A stretch of 57,180 bases of DNA from CAYLHS01 sp964496205 (GTDB taxonomy: Bacteria > Actinomycetota > Acidimicrobiia > Spongiisociales > UBA4744), in assembly GCA_964496205.1 (NCBI GenBank), contig CAZBXV010000010.1:1-57180 (forward strand), given 5' to 3'. Each line of letters opens with the position of its first letter. The stretch's first letter is position 1. The notes below the pieces were generated by a model. It worked only from the letters and a program-made list of their open reading frames with translations, searched no databases and was not told the origin of the DNA. Shown one piece after another: positions 8,212 to 17,115 of the stretch. The position numbers were made by a program, and so were the translations under genes.

Positions 8212-9077
8212 CGCTCCTCCTGCTCGGACGTATACTCGTCGACCGAATCGGAAACGGCACCTTCGCCATGGCCCCGACCGAGATAGGCGTCGATCACCAT
8301 CTGATTGGCGGCGACATCCTCCGGCCGGCCTTCGGCAATCAACGCGCCTTCCGCCATGACCACGATCCAGTCGCTGATATCCATGATGACGCCCATGTCG
8401 TGTTCGATGAACACCACCGACATGCCCTCGTCGCGCAGAGCCTTGATATGGACGAGCAACGATTCGGTCAACGCCGGGGCCACCCCCGCCGTCGGCTCGT
8501 CCAGCATGATGAGGGCAGGCTCGACCATCAACGCCCGTGCCAACTCGAGGAGCTTCCGCTGGCCGCCGGACAACGTGCCCGCCAGGTCATCTCGCATGTG
8601 AGTCAGCGAGAAACGATCGAGGAGCTCGTCGGCGCGCGCTTCGACTTCCTTCTCCTGCCGGCTCCACCTCCATGGCTGCAACGCCCCCAGGACTCTTTCA
8701 CCGGTCTGTCCGGTGGCGCCCAGTTTCATGTTGTCGATGACGGTCAGCTTCATGAGCGCTTTGGTGAGCTGGAACGTGCGTACCATCCCCAGTCGGGCAA
8801 CCCGATAGGCGTACATCCCCGCCAAGTTCCTACCCGAGAATGACCAGGTACCCGTGTTGGGAGTGTCGAATCCGGTGAGGAGGTTGAACAGCGTGGTCTT
8901 GCCTGCCCCATTAGGTCCGATAAGACTCGTGATGGTTCCCCGCTGAACTTCGAGGTGGTCGACATCGACGGCCACCAACCCGCCGAAGTGGCGGGTGACG
9001 CCGTCGACCACCAGTATGGGGTCGGGCTTCGGAATACCCGGGACGGGGGGGAGCGCGTCAAGATTCTCAGCGGGCAT
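8208..9077 (-). CDS. livG: Branched-chain amino-acid-type ABC transporter ATPase LivG
   Basis: This 289-residue ATPase has Walker A GPNGAGKTT (54-62), signature LSGGQRK (169-175) and Walker B with LDEPTAG (192-198), the LivG type. An N-terminal Pro-rich stretch of about 20 residues precedes the ABC fold, and an acidic C-terminal tail follows. It overlaps livM by 11 nt upstream and livF by 4 nt downstream. Substrate class follows from the LivHM permeases and cannot be narrowed further. Confidence 0.9.
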   Translation of the reverse strand: MPAENLDALPPVPGIPKPDPILVVDGVTRHFGGLVAVDVDHLEVQRGTITSLIGPNGAGKTTLFNLLTGFDTPNTGTWSFSGRNLAGMYAYRVARLGMVRTFQLTKALMKLTVIDNMKLGATGQTGERVLGALQPWRWSRQEKEVEARADELLDRFSLTHMRDDLAGTLSGGQRKLLELARALMVEPALIMLDEPTAGVAPALTESLLVHIKALRDEGMSVVFIEHDMGVIMDISDWIVVMAEGALIAEGRPEDVAANQMVIDAYLGRGHGEGAVSDSVDEYTSEQEER

Positions 9078-10056
9078 CGATCAGCGTCTCCTCTCTGCTC
9101 CCGAACAGACCCTGTGGCCTGAACGCCATCAACAGCATCAGGGCCAACCCCACCAGCACCCACCGAACTGCCGCTACCTCCTGGGCGGTGAGCAGCCAGG
9201 TTGGGATGTAGCCGGCCAGCGTGGCCTGCCTCAGCACCGACTCCGTGAATGACATCAAGAACCAGAAGAGCACCGACCCGACCACCGGTCCCAGAACCCG
9301 CCCGGGACCACCCAGAATCACCACCGCATACGCAAGAAAGGTGAACAGCGGCTGGAACGAGTCGGGGTTCACAGACTGGGTCTGCACGGCGAAGAAAACG
9401 CCTGCGAGTGATCCGATCGCTCCCCCAATGGCGAGACTCTGCAGCTTGTAGCCGAAGACGTTCTTGCCCAGGGAACGGGCCGCGTCCTCGTCCTCGCGGA
9501 TCGCCTTGAGAACCCTGCCCCAGGGAGCTCTGGTGAGCGCCCATACCAGCAACACGGACAGCCCGACCGCCACCCAACCCACCAGAATGACCCACAGCGT
9601 GTTGGCGTCCCAGGTGATCTTCCAAATCCCATAGGTGCCACGCGGGAAAGGGTTGAGAGAGTAGAAGGAATCGGCGAACTTCTGGATGCCGAACACCCCT
9701 TTGGTGATCGGTTCGAGTGCGGAGGATCGGGTGAGCAGGCGCAGGATCTCCGCGGCGGCAATCGTAACGATCGCCAGGTAGTCCTCGCGCAAACGCAGGG
9801 TCGGCAACCCATAGATCAGCCCGAGCAGCACGGCCGCCGCGATCCCCACCAGAACACCCAGCCAGAGGGGCCCACCAAGGTTGACGGTGATGGCCACTCC
9901 ATACCCGCCCACCAGCAGCGATCCGACATGTCCGAAGTTGAGGAGGCCCGTGTACCCGAACATGACGTTGAGCCCGACTCCGGCCAGGGCAAACATCACG
10001 GCCGAGGTTCCCAATGCCGAGCGAATCGCATCAACGAGGGAACGAACGATATCCAC
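9067..10056 (-). CDS. livM: Branched-chain amino-acid-type ABC transporter permease LivM
   Basis: The 329-residue membrane protein shows the LivM pattern: ALAGVGLNVMFGYTGLLNFGH near the N-terminus, the LREDYLAIVTIAAAEI segment, and the cytoplasmic coupling loop GRVLKAIREDEDAARSLGKN, with about eight to nine hydrophobic helices. The frame is open 100 codons further upstream inside livH, but the start is set at GTG 10056, where TAGTG makes the livH stop and the livM start share a base. It should form the translocation path with LivH. Confidence 0.88.
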   Translation of the reverse strand: MDIVRSLVDAIRSALGTSAVMFALAGVGLNVMFGYTGLLNFGHVGSLLVGGYGVAITVNLGGPLWLGVLVGIAAAVLLGLIYGLPTLRLREDYLAIVTIAAAEILRLLTRSSALEPITKGVFGIQKFADSFYSLNPFPRGTYGIWKITWDANTLWVILVGWVAVGLSVLLVWALTRAPWGRVLKAIREDEDAARSLGKNVFGYKLQSLAIGGAIGSLAGVFFAVQTQSVNPDSFQPLFTFLAYAVVILGGPGRVLGPVVGSVLFWFLMSFTESVLRQATLAGYIPTWLLTAQEVAAVRWVLVGLALMLLMAFRPQGLFGSREETLIDAR

Positions 10057-11162
10057 TATCCCACCCTCTCCCTCTTCCCGAGGATGCCTTGGGGACGCAC
10101 GAGGAGCACAATGATGAGCACGGCAAAGGCGATGACCAGTTTGAACTCGGTGGACAGCCACAGACTCGAGATCTGCGTGGTCACACCGATCAGGATCCCT
10201 CCCACCATGGCGCCGAACGCCGTCCCCAATCCGCCCAAGATGACTGCCGCGAACATCAGCAGCAGCAGTTTGAAACCGAGGTCCCACGAAACGCCGGCAA
10301 AACCGATCCCCTGGAAAACGCCGCCCAGGGCGGCCAGGGCAGCGCCACCAACCCACGTCGCGAGCATGACCTTGCCGACGTCGATGCCGGAGGCTTCTGC
10401 GAGCTCACGATTGTCGGCAACCGCCCTCATGCCGGTTCCGAGCTTGGTCTTCATCAGGAGCACACCGACCAGGGCGAGAACCAGCAAAGAGATGATGATG
10501 ATGGCCAGTTTCACATCTGTGATGGACACGGGCCCATAGTTGCGGGCAATCTCGATGGCGTAGTCGGAATACTTGTGAACCTGTGGGCCGTACCAGATGA
10601 GAATGACGTGCCGTAGCACCAGGGAAAGCCCGATGGTCGCCACGATCATCGACACGTTTGGCACTCTTCGCCGCCGCAACGGCCCAAAGATCCCCTTTTC
10701 CAGACCGGCACCGAGCAGCCCACCGGCGATGACGGCAATGAGAGCCGCTATCGCCAGCGTCACCCGAAATCCCCACGAACCGGTGTTGAGAAACCAGGCA
10801 ACCACGGCGCCGAACGTGACCAACTCACCATGAGCGAAGTTGATGAGACCGGTGACGCCGAAAATCAGCGAGAGTCCCACCGACGTGAGGGCGATGATCA
10901 ACCCCACTACGAGGCCGTCGACAGTCAGGTTCAGAAGCCGGCCACCGAGACTGTGATCGACTTGTGCGAGGACGAGATTGCTGCCGAGAGAGTTCGTCGC
11001 GGCGAACGCCCGTCCACCGGCAACGGCCAGCGACAGCAACAGCAGGGAGAGCACGACCCCCAACCGGATCGTCACGACTGCCCGTCTTGGGGAGGCAGGT
11101 ACCGAATCGGCCGCCCGGGCGCGCTGCCATGGCAGAGGCCTGTTTCCCGTCTTTCCGGCCAC
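10056..11162 (-). CDS. livH: Branched-chain amino-acid-type ABC transporter permease LivH
   Basis: The 368-residue protein has LivH features: GLIIALTSVGLSLIFGVTGLINFAHGE, the loop GTGMRAVADNRELAEASGID, and LVRPQGILG at the end, spread over about eight helices. The N-terminus is longer than usual, with a basic stretch and a hydrophobic helix (about 30-50) that could be an extra signal-like segment. GTG 11162 is chosen because GAGGGGA lies about 5 nt upstream; GTG 11075 is an alternative without a ribosome site. This is the first gene of livHMGF. Confidence 0.85.
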   Translation of the reverse strand: MAGKTGNRPLPWQRARAADSVPASPRRAVVTIRLGVVLSLLLLSLAVAGGRAFAATNSLGSNLVLAQVDHSLGGRLLNLTVDGLVVGLIIALTSVGLSLIFGVTGLINFAHGELVTFGAVVAWFLNTGSWGFRVTLAIAALIAVIAGGLLGAGLEKGIFGPLRRRRVPNVSMIVATIGLSLVLRHVILIWYGPQVHKYSDYAIEIARNYGPVSITDVKLAIIIISLLVLALVGVLLMKTKLGTGMRAVADNRELAEASGIDVGKVMLATWVGGAALAALGGVFQGIGFAGVSWDLGFKLLLLMFAAVILGGLGTAFGAMVGGILIGVTTQISSLWLSTEFKLVIAFAVLIIVLLVRPQGILGKRERVG

Positions 11163-11483
11163 TCGGTCCCCTCGTGAGAATCACGACAGGTTAGGCACGC
11201 CGTCAGACCGGAATCCATTCAATCGGCTGGTCCGGCCCCATCAGCGCCTCCCCACTCACCGCCATTCCCGGTCGCGACGATGCGCCTACGCACGTGCCTG
11301 CCGGGCGGTCGTGGCCCCGCGAGCACCGGGCATGAGCGCCCGGACTCTCCTGGATGTCGACGATCAGAGGAACCAACGAACCAAGCGCGCACATCGATCG
11401 GGGACCGGGACCGTGTGCCGCAACCCGCACACACCGTCTTGACAGGTCATGGGACTCGAAGAGGACTGGAATCCGCCTCGGTG
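11163..11483. other. Intergenic region upstream of livH
   Basis: This 321-nt gap lies between the livH start and the 3' end of the AI-2E-type permease gene, both on the minus strand. It should hold the livH promoter; a TAACCT hexamer at about 11190-11195 on the minus strand is a weak -10 candidate. Small open frames exist on both strands, but none has a ribosome site or recognisable protein pattern. No RNA gene or clear terminator was identified. Confidence 0.4.
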
Positions 11484-12695
11484 CTACTCGTCGGGACTCT
11501 CGTCTTCCTCACCGGCCACCGGAGGACCGACACGCCGCAACCGGCCGACGATGTTCTCCCGACTCGGTGGCACGTACTCCGGCGCCACAGCCTCGGCCGC
11601 TTCCGCCCACGACTCGCCAAGCACTCTCGTTCGCCAGAAGTGGCCGGCCAGCACCTTGATCACGGCGGCTACCGGCACCGCGATGAGGATCCCGAAGAAG
11701 CCACCCAGCGAGGCGCCGAGTAGCAGCGCCAACAGGATGAACACCGGATGCAGCTGCACACGCTTGCGAAGGATGTTCGGGCTGATCACATGATTGTCGA
11801 ACTGCTGAACCGCGGCGAACATCAACACGGCCCATACAGCCGTGGCGACATCGTTGAACAGCAGCGAGACGATTCCGGCGAGCGCCCCGCCCGCGAAAGG
11901 CCCCACGAACGGAATGATGTTGAGGAACCCGGCCGTCATCCCGATGACGAGCCAGAAGGGCACATGCAGCAACAAGAGGCCCAGACTGGACAGCACACCG
12001 ACGATCAACGCCACGAGCAGCTGCCCCCTGACGAAGCCACTGACGACCCGGCCCACCTGTGTGGCAACGTGCACCGCTTCGGCGCGAAGGCTCTCCGGTA
12101 CCAGCCGACGGGAGAGATCTCTGACCGCAGGAAGGTCCATGAGCATGTAGAACGCCAGAACCGGACCCAAGACGCCTATTGCGAGCACCTGGACCCCGGT
12201 TCGGGCAAACGCCCCCAGTTGTCCGATCAGACCCTGGATACGTTCCGGACTAAAGAACGTGCTCGACCAGTTGAGAATCGACTGGAAGTTGAAGTTGCCC
12301 ACAGTGAATCCGAAGCGATTCCCAAGATCGGTGACGAAGTTTTCGACATTGTCGACGATCTGGGGAAAACGTGCACCGAACTCCTCGAACTGATCTTGGA
12401 GCACAGGGATGACCAAGAACCCGATCGCGACCAGGACACCGGCGAACAACAGGTACGACAGGCAGGATCCGATGAGGCGCGGGACCTTGTACTTCTGGAG
12501 CAGGTCGACCAACGGCGCGAGGAGGTAGATGACGGCAACGGCAAGAACCAGCGGTGGCCACACGACGTTCACGGCCTTCACGATCCATACGAACGCAGCA
12601 AGAAGCAGCAACACACCGAGGACACTCCACGACGCGAAGCCGAGACGCTTGAGCCGCTCGTACCCCATTGACTTCATTGATCGGAGTGTACTCAC
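11484..12695 (-). CDS. AI-2E transporter family (PerM/YtqI-like) membrane protein
   Basis: The 403-residue protein has the family pattern: two N-terminal helices around residues 20-50, a third near 70-90, a long amphipathic region, then five helices including VALIVGVLSSLGLLLLHVP, GFLNIIPFVGPFAGGALAGI and the signature DNHVISPNILRKRVQLHPV. The family exports small molecules such as AI-2 or works as Na+/H+ antiporters, so the name gives fold rather than substrate. The C-terminal tail is acidic (GEEDESPDE). GTG 12695 overlaps the upstream stop by 4 nt (GTGA), indicating coupling. Confidence 0.85.
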   Translation of the reverse strand: MSTLRSMKSMGYERLKRLGFASWSVLGVLLLLAAFVWIVKAVNVVWPPLVLAVAVIYLLAPLVDLLQKYKVPRLIGSCLSYLLFAGVLVAIGFLVIPVLQDQFEEFGARFPQIVDNVENFVTDLGNRFGFTVGNFNFQSILNWSSTFFSPERIQGLIGQLGAFARTGVQVLAIGVLGPVLAFYMLMDLPAVRDLSRRLVPESLRAEAVHVATQVGRVVSGFVRGQLLVALIVGVLSSLGLLLLHVPFWLVIGMTAGFLNIIPFVGPFAGGALAGIVSLLFNDVATAVWAVLMFAAVQQFDNHVISPNILRKRVQLHPVFILLALLLGASLGGFFGILIAVPVAAVIKVLAGHFWRTRVLGESWAEAAEAVAPEYVPPSRENIVGRLRRVGPPVAGEEDESPDE

Positions 12696-13558
12696 CGCTC
12701 TTTGATCACCACATGGGACCCTTCGGTTACATCGATGACAATGGAAGACCCCTGCCCGGGCGACTGGAATCCGTCATCGGTCGAAGCCCAGCTTCCAGGA
12801 ACGTCTGCGCTCCCATACACTTCGACCTTTGCACCGGAGGGAACCTCGATGGTGAATGACCCGGTCACGCTGATCGTCGAGGTCGACGCGCCGGCGACGA
12901 CGCTGCCTCCGCCGTCGACCATCGCGCTGCCAACGTTCAGCCCATTCAGATCGACATCGAGAGACGGTGACGAGAGGTCCAGCGTCCACATCGGACCACC
13001 GTTGAGCACCGCCGACCAGGCGTTCGTCCGAAACCAGCGTCCTCCATCCCGCTGATGGATGTCCACGTCCATCGTTCCATCAACCGAGCTTTCGAGCGCT
13101 TCGGGCACGCCGAGGGAGCCACCTGAACGCGCCAGCCTCACCACGTAGAGAGGGCCGTCGCCCTCCCGTATGGCCAGGGCGCCCGGAAGTGAAACGGTCA
13201 TTGACACTTCAGACACGTCCGCCGCACTGGGGCCGATGAGGTCCCCGGCCGCCGATGGGAGCTTGGACCATCCGATCAGGTGCAGGACGACGACCAGCAT
13301 GACGAACGAAAGGAGGAGCAGCGGCGGTACCGCTCCGAGTTTCGACGATCTGCGGCGCCACAAGACGATGCCGGCAATGAGTGGGATCGCTGCCAGGGGC
13401 CAGAACGACACGATGTCGAGCAGGACGGTGGGAGCAAGGATCCCGCCGACGATCCCAGCCCCAATGGAGATGCCACCCAACGCGACCATCAACCACGCCC
13501 AGACAGTCCAGAGACTGGACGGCAATCTGATCCTGCGGCGTCTGCCGATCGAGTTCAC
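12692..13558 (-). CDS. Membrane protein with extracytoplasmic beta-rich domain
   Basis: This 288-residue protein has three predicted membrane helices in the first 100 residues, with WRRRSSK between helices two and three. A roughly 180-residue Gly/Ser/Asp/Val-rich part follows, with many short strands. The last segment (GSFTIEVPSGAKVEVYGSADVPGSW, split across short strands) resembles the adhesin-like repeats of LiaF/DUF4097 proteins, which sense envelope stress, but the match is weak. It sits between the LytR_C gene and the AI-2E-type gene with 4-nt overlaps on both sides, suggesting an envelope operon. Confidence 0.7.
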   Translation of the reverse strand: MNSIGRRRRIRLPSSLWTVWAWLMVALGGISIGAGIVGGILAPTVLLDIVSFWPLAAIPLIAGIVLWRRRSSKLGAVPPLLLLSFVMLVVVLHLIGWSKLPSAAGDLIGPSAADVSEVSMTVSLPGALAIREGDGPLYVVRLARSGGSLGVPEALESSVDGTMDVDIHQRDGGRWFRTNAWSAVLNGGPMWTLDLSSPSLDVDLNGLNVGSAMVDGGGSVVAGASTSTISVTGSFTIEVPSGAKVEVYGSADVPGSWASTDDGFQSPGQGSSIVIDVTEGSHVVIKER

Positions 13559-14124
13559 TCTTGATACGAGTCGCCGATGACCACCAGAATATCGACATCC
13601 AGTGGTCCGGGTGACTCGTCAACGGCTGCATCCGGGATGTACTCGGCGGCCAGTGCCCGTGCCTCCGCTTCGTACCCTTTCGCGTACCACACCTGCGATT
13701 GGTCGAGGGCGTGGCTGTAGTTGTCGGCGTCGATCGTCTGGAAGCCTGCGGCTACGAGCTGATCGGTCAGGCTCGCGGCTATCCCCGATCTCGTCGTCGA
13801 GTTCAGCACCTGCACGGAGATGTCTGCGGGGGCCCTCAGAATCGTCGTAGTCACGGGTGCGGTAGTCGTGGTCGCCGGGGTCGTGACAGTCGTTGCCTCG
13901 ACTGTCGTCGACGGCGCGGAGGTGGTCGTATCGACCGCCTGCGTCGTGCTCGTGGTCTCAACCGCCGCGATGGTCGTCGTCGTGGGAGAAGCAAACCAGT
14001 CGATCGCCTTCTGCAACAGCAGAACTCCCCCAAAGACAATGACCCCCCAGAACAGCACCTTGAGCGTGAACACCCCGAGCTCTCTGAAGAACCGTCCTTT
14101 TCCGGGAGAGGCGTGCCTACCCAC
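13555..14124 (-). CDS. Single-pass membrane protein with LytR_C domain
   Basis: Of 189 residues, about 15-42 form one membrane helix (FTLKVLFWGVIVFGGVLLL). A Thr/Val/Ala-rich linker of about 55 residues follows, suited to crossing the cell wall. The last 90 residues match the LytR C-terminal domain (VQVLNSTTRSGIAASLTDQL ... DILVVIGDSY). No LytR-CpsA-Psr phosphotransferase domain is present, so this is a stand-alone LytR_C protein, a type common in actinobacteria and presumably extracytoplasmic. The GTG start shares a base with the DUF3263 stop (TAGTG). Confidence 0.8.
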   Translation of the reverse strand: MGRHASPGKGRFFRELGVFTLKVLFWGVIVFGGVLLLQKAIDWFASPTTTTIAAVETTSTTQAVDTTTSAPSTTVEATTVTTPATTTTAPVTTTILRAPADISVQVLNSTTRSGIAASLTDQLVAAGFQTIDADNYSHALDQSQVWYAKGYEAEARALAAEYIPDAAVDESPGPLDVDILVVIGDSYQE

Positions 14125-14366
14125 TACTGCTCCACCGTGTCCTGCCGGGCCGCCGCAGCCTTCTTCGTCCGCACGCGGCGGAGACGACGGATCGTGAGTG
14201 GATCGTAGCGATCGGCGTCGGGGTCTTCGACGAGCCGGCGAAGGGTCTCGTAGTAGAGACCTGCCCCGATACCGAGGTGTTCACGGATGGCCCGATCCTT
14301 CGGGCCGGGCAACATCCACCAGGACCGTTCGAAGTCGAGCACCATCTTGTCGCGATGCGACAGCAT
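14124..14366 (-). CDS. DUF3263 family protein
   Basis: This small 80-residue protein has the core DKMVLDFERSWWMLPGPK followed by a helix-turn-helix-like YYETLRRLVEDPDA, the actinobacterial DUF3263 pattern. Sigma-70 region-4-like DNA binding has been suggested from the fold, but function is not known. ATG 14366 is preceded by GGAGGT at ideal distance; the open frame further upstream runs through a tRNA gene and is not coding. The tail is basic (RRVRTKKAAAARQ). Confidence 0.85.
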   Translation of the reverse strand: MLSHRDKMVLDFERSWWMLPGPKDRAIREHLGIGAGLYYETLRRLVEDPDADRYDPLTIRRLRRVRTKKAAAARQDTVEQ

Positions 14367-14422
14367 CCAACACCTCCGGTGCGAAAGGGTATCCGCATCA
14401 CAGCCGCGAACTGAGGATTTTG

Positions 14423-14495
14423 AGCTGGCGGAGGGAATCGAACCCACGACCTGCCGCTTACAAGGCGGCTGCTCTGCCGACTGAGCTACGCCAGC
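14423..14495 (-). tRNA. tRNA-Thr(TGT)
   Basis: On the minus strand the 7-bp acceptor GCTGGCG/CGCCAGC, a D-arm, and the anticodon arm GCCGC-CTTGTAA-GCGGC give anticodon TGT (reads ACA, Thr). The T-arm GTGGG-TTCGATT-CCCTC has one T-T mismatch. No CCA is encoded after the discriminator base. Confidence 0.92.
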
Positions 14496-14541
14496 GCACG
14501 GGTTCGGCCTAGGCCGAACCCGACAGAAGGATAGACGAGCT

Positions 14542-15264
14542 TCACACCCCTGCACGCGCCCGTGCCACCTCGAACGCCGCGAGCGTCGCTGCCGCCGATG
14601 CGTTGAGGCTCTCCACCGAACCGCTGATCGGGATCGTCGCCACCACGTCACAGCGTTCTCTCGTCAGACGCGCCATCCCCTCCCCCTCCGATCCGATGAC
14701 CAGAGCGGCGGGCTCAGTGAACAGCCCGAGTCCAAACAGGGAGGTGTCACCGTCGGCAGCGAGCCCGACGACCCACATTCCAGCGCGCTGCAACCTGGCG
14801 ATTGCGTCGGGGATCGAGGAGTGCACACACACACGCAGGTGCTCGAGGGCGCCCGCCGCCGCCTTGAAGGCTGTGGCACCCAGCGGTGCGGACCGCCGGT
14901 CAGATACAACGAGTCCGGTCATGCCGGCCGCCAGCGCCGACCGTGCAACTGCGCCGACGTTGTGTGGATCTTGGAGGTGGTCCAACACAATGATCGCCGC
15001 GGGAGCGGGCTCGGACAGCTCGTCGATCTTGACGGTCCTGAGCGGTGTGGCCGTCGCCGTCACTCCTTGGGGTACTTCGGTCACTGCGTTGACCCGATCG
15101 ACGACATTCACGTCGATACCTCGATGTTCCGCATCGGCGATCAGACCCCCGAGTTTCGGGAGGCGGGACTCCTCCACGTCGATGGAAAGGGCCCTCCCTG
15201 CCGCGATCGCCGCAGCGACCGCATGCACCCCTTCGAGCTCAGTTCCGATGCCAGCGCGCGCCAT
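14542..15264 (-). CDS. rlmB: 23S rRNA (guanosine-2'-O-)-methyltransferase RlmB-like (SpoU family)
   Basis: The 240-residue protein has the SpoU/TrmH fold. A short N-terminal substrate-binding part opens with GTELEGVHAVAAAIAAGR. The knotted SAM-binding part has IIVLDHLQDPHNVGAVARSA (motif 1), LVIGSEGEGM (motif 2) and PISGSVESLNASAAATLAAFE (motif 3). RlmB methylates G2251 in the peptidyl-transferase P loop of 23S rRNA. It is slightly short but complete. Its 5' end overlaps cysS by 26 nt, the same pair as Rv3579c-cysS in M. tuberculosis. Confidence 0.88.
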   Translation of the reverse strand: MARAGIGTELEGVHAVAAAIAAGRALSIDVEESRLPKLGGLIADAEHRGIDVNVVDRVNAVTEVPQGVTATATPLRTVKIDELSEPAPAAIIVLDHLQDPHNVGAVARSALAAGMTGLVVSDRRSAPLGATAFKAAAGALEHLRVCVHSSIPDAIARLQRAGMWVVGLAADGDTSLFGLGLFTEPAALVIGSEGEGMARLTRERCDVVATIPISGSVESLNASAAATLAAFEVARARAGV

Positions 15265-16639
15265 CTGGCGTGTCCTCTATGACGATTCCGAGCCGTGCGA
15301 ACCCGTCTCTGATACGGTCGGCCGTCTCCCAGTCTTTCGTCGCACGGGCCTCCTGGCGGGCTGCGAGCAGCCCATCGATGGTAGCCGCCGACGAAGGACC
15401 AGGCGTGAGTCCAAGCGATGCTGCAAGGTGGGAGAGTTCGTCTTCTAGGTCGCCGAGGTTGGAATCGGGCGGCACGAGCCCCAGAACACCTGCGATCGTG
15501 GCGAACGTTGCAAGGTGCGTCCTCGCATCGCCACCTGTGTCAAGTAGCCGGTTGCCCTCCCTGACAACCTCAAACAGCACCCCCACTGCTTCCGGCGAGT
15601 TGAAGTCGTCGTCCATCGCGTCGACGAAACGCTGCATCGTTTCTGGATCCGGCTCACCGATGGCCTCTCCTCTCCGACTGAACGCCCACAGCCGCTCGAC
15701 TGCGGATCTCGCATCGGAAAGCAGCTCCTCCGAATACTCCTGAGGAGTCCGGTAGTGCGCCCGAAGGTAGAACAAACGTATCGCCATGGGCGAGTAGCGC
15801 TCCACGGCGGTGGCGAGGTCGATCACGTGTCCGGTCGACTTGGACATCTTCTCCCCACCAAGATTGATCATCTCATTGTGGAGCCAGTAGCGAGCGAACT
15901 GAGCGCCTGTGGCCGCTTCGGACTGGGCGATCTCGTTCTCGTGGTGAGGGAAGATCAGGTCGGTTCCTCCGGCATGAAAGTCGAATCCGTTCCCGAGGTA
16001 CTCGAGCGACATCGCCGAGCATTCGATATGCCACCCTGGACGGCCCCGGCCCCATGGCGAGTCCCACCACGGTTCGCCGGGCTTGGCAGATTTCCACAGA
16101 GCGAAGTCGAGCGGATCGTGCTTGCGTTCGTCTGGGTCAACCCTCGCCCCCGAGATGAGATCGTCGATCCTGTGGCCGGACAGCTTCCCGTAGCCGGGAA
16201 ACGATCGTACGGAGAAGTAGACGTCGCCACCTGACTCGTAGGCGTGGCCACGCTCGATCAGTTCTGCGATCATCGAGTGCATCTGGCCGATGTGTTCGGT
16301 CGCCCGGGGCTCGATATCTGGAGGCAATACACCGAGTGCTCGAAAGACATGCGAGAACTCGTTCGCCATCTTCTCGGCCAACACGTCCACGGGGACGCCC
16401 TGCTCTTGCGCGGCGGCGATGATCTTGTCCTCGACATCTGTCACGTTCTGGACATAGGTGACCTCGTAGCCACGCCATGTGAGATACCGACGTACCACAT
16501 CGAATGCAACGGCAAAACGTCCATGCCCCATGTGTGGTTCCGACTGAACGGTAGGACCACACACGTACATCGAGACCTTCCCTTCGTCTCGAGGGACGAA
16601 CTCCTCGTACGTGCGTCCGAGTGTGTTGAAGACCCTCAT
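15239..16639 (-). CDS. cysS: Cysteinyl-tRNA synthetase
   Basis: This 466-residue class I synthetase has the HIGH-type motif as PHMGHG after YVCGPTVQ, the zinc-binding HIECSAM segment and KMSKS in EKMSKSTGH. The C-terminal half carries the DALR-type helical domain. Length fits bacterial CysS (460-480). It attaches Cys to tRNA-Cys. The start overlaps the ispF stop by 4 nt and the 3' end overlaps rlmB, so ispF-cysS-rlmB is a tight operon. Confidence 0.95.
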   Translation of the reverse strand: MRVFNTLGRTYEEFVPRDEGKVSMYVCGPTVQSEPHMGHGRFAVAFDVVRRYLTWRGYEVTYVQNVTDVEDKIIAAAQEQGVPVDVLAEKMANEFSHVFRALGVLPPDIEPRATEHIGQMHSMIAELIERGHAYESGGDVYFSVRSFPGYGKLSGHRIDDLISGARVDPDERKHDPLDFALWKSAKPGEPWWDSPWGRGRPGWHIECSAMSLEYLGNGFDFHAGGTDLIFPHHENEIAQSEAATGAQFARYWLHNEMINLGGEKMSKSTGHVIDLATAVERYSPMAIRLFYLRAHYRTPQEYSEELLSDARSAVERLWAFSRRGEAIGEPDPETMQRFVDAMDDDFNSPEAVGVLFEVVREGNRLLDTGGDARTHLATFATIAGVLGLVPPDSNLGDLEDELSHLAASLGLTPGPSSAATIDGLLAARQEARATKDWETADRIRDGFARLGIVIEDTPDGARWHRN

Positions 16640-17115
16640 CCGTTGGATGGTACCGCCCCGATCGCCACCGCCACGGCGGCGATCCCCTCATCGAGGCCGA
16701 TGAAGCCCATGCCGTCGGTCGTGGTTGCTTTCACAGAGACATCATCGACAGCCATGCCGAGCACCAACGCGAGACGCCGGCGAATCTCGTCCCGAAATGG
16801 GGCAACACGAACCAACTCGGCGATGACGGTGACATCGACGTGGCTGGGAGCGAACCCTACCTCTGCACAGCGTTCAACGACGGTGCCCAGCAGCTGCATG
16901 CTGTCGGCTCCCGTCCACGCCGGATCAGACGATGGAAACAGAGTCCCGAGATCTCCAAGGACGGCCGCTCCGAGGAGCGCATCGGCCACCGCGTGCGCGG
17001 CGACATCGGCATCAGAGGTGCCGATCACCCCACGTGTCTGATCGACGACTACACCCGCGAGCAGAACCGGCGGATCACCGCCGAACCGGTGCGCATCGAA
17101 CCCCCAGCCGATCAT
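16636..17115 (-). CDS. ispF: 2-C-methyl-D-erythritol 2,4-cyclodiphosphate synthase
   Basis: The 159-residue protein has the metal-binding DxH pair in GFDAHRFGG near the N-terminus, HAVADALLGA with the second His, and GDLGTLFPSSDP, all IspF signatures. It catalyses the fifth step of the MEP isoprenoid pathway. In many actinobacteria ispD lies directly upstream; here the upstream gene is a PIN/TRAM protein and no ispD is present nearby. The start overlaps that gene by 4 nt. Confidence 0.94.
   Translation of the reverse strand: MIGWGFDAHRFGGDPPVLLAGVVVDQTRGVIGTSDADVAAHAVADALLGAAVLGDLGTLFPSSDPAWTGADSMQLLGTVVERCAEVGFAPSHVDVTVIAELVRVAPFRDEIRRRLALVLGMAVDDVSVKATTTDGMGFIGLDEGIAAVAVAIGAVPSNG

Noticed and set aside
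11203..11430. Minus-strand frame ending in EALMGPDQPIEWIPV in the gap upstream of livH
   Set aside because: Its end looks mildly protein-like, but there is no ribosome site and no family I can name; kept only as gap description.
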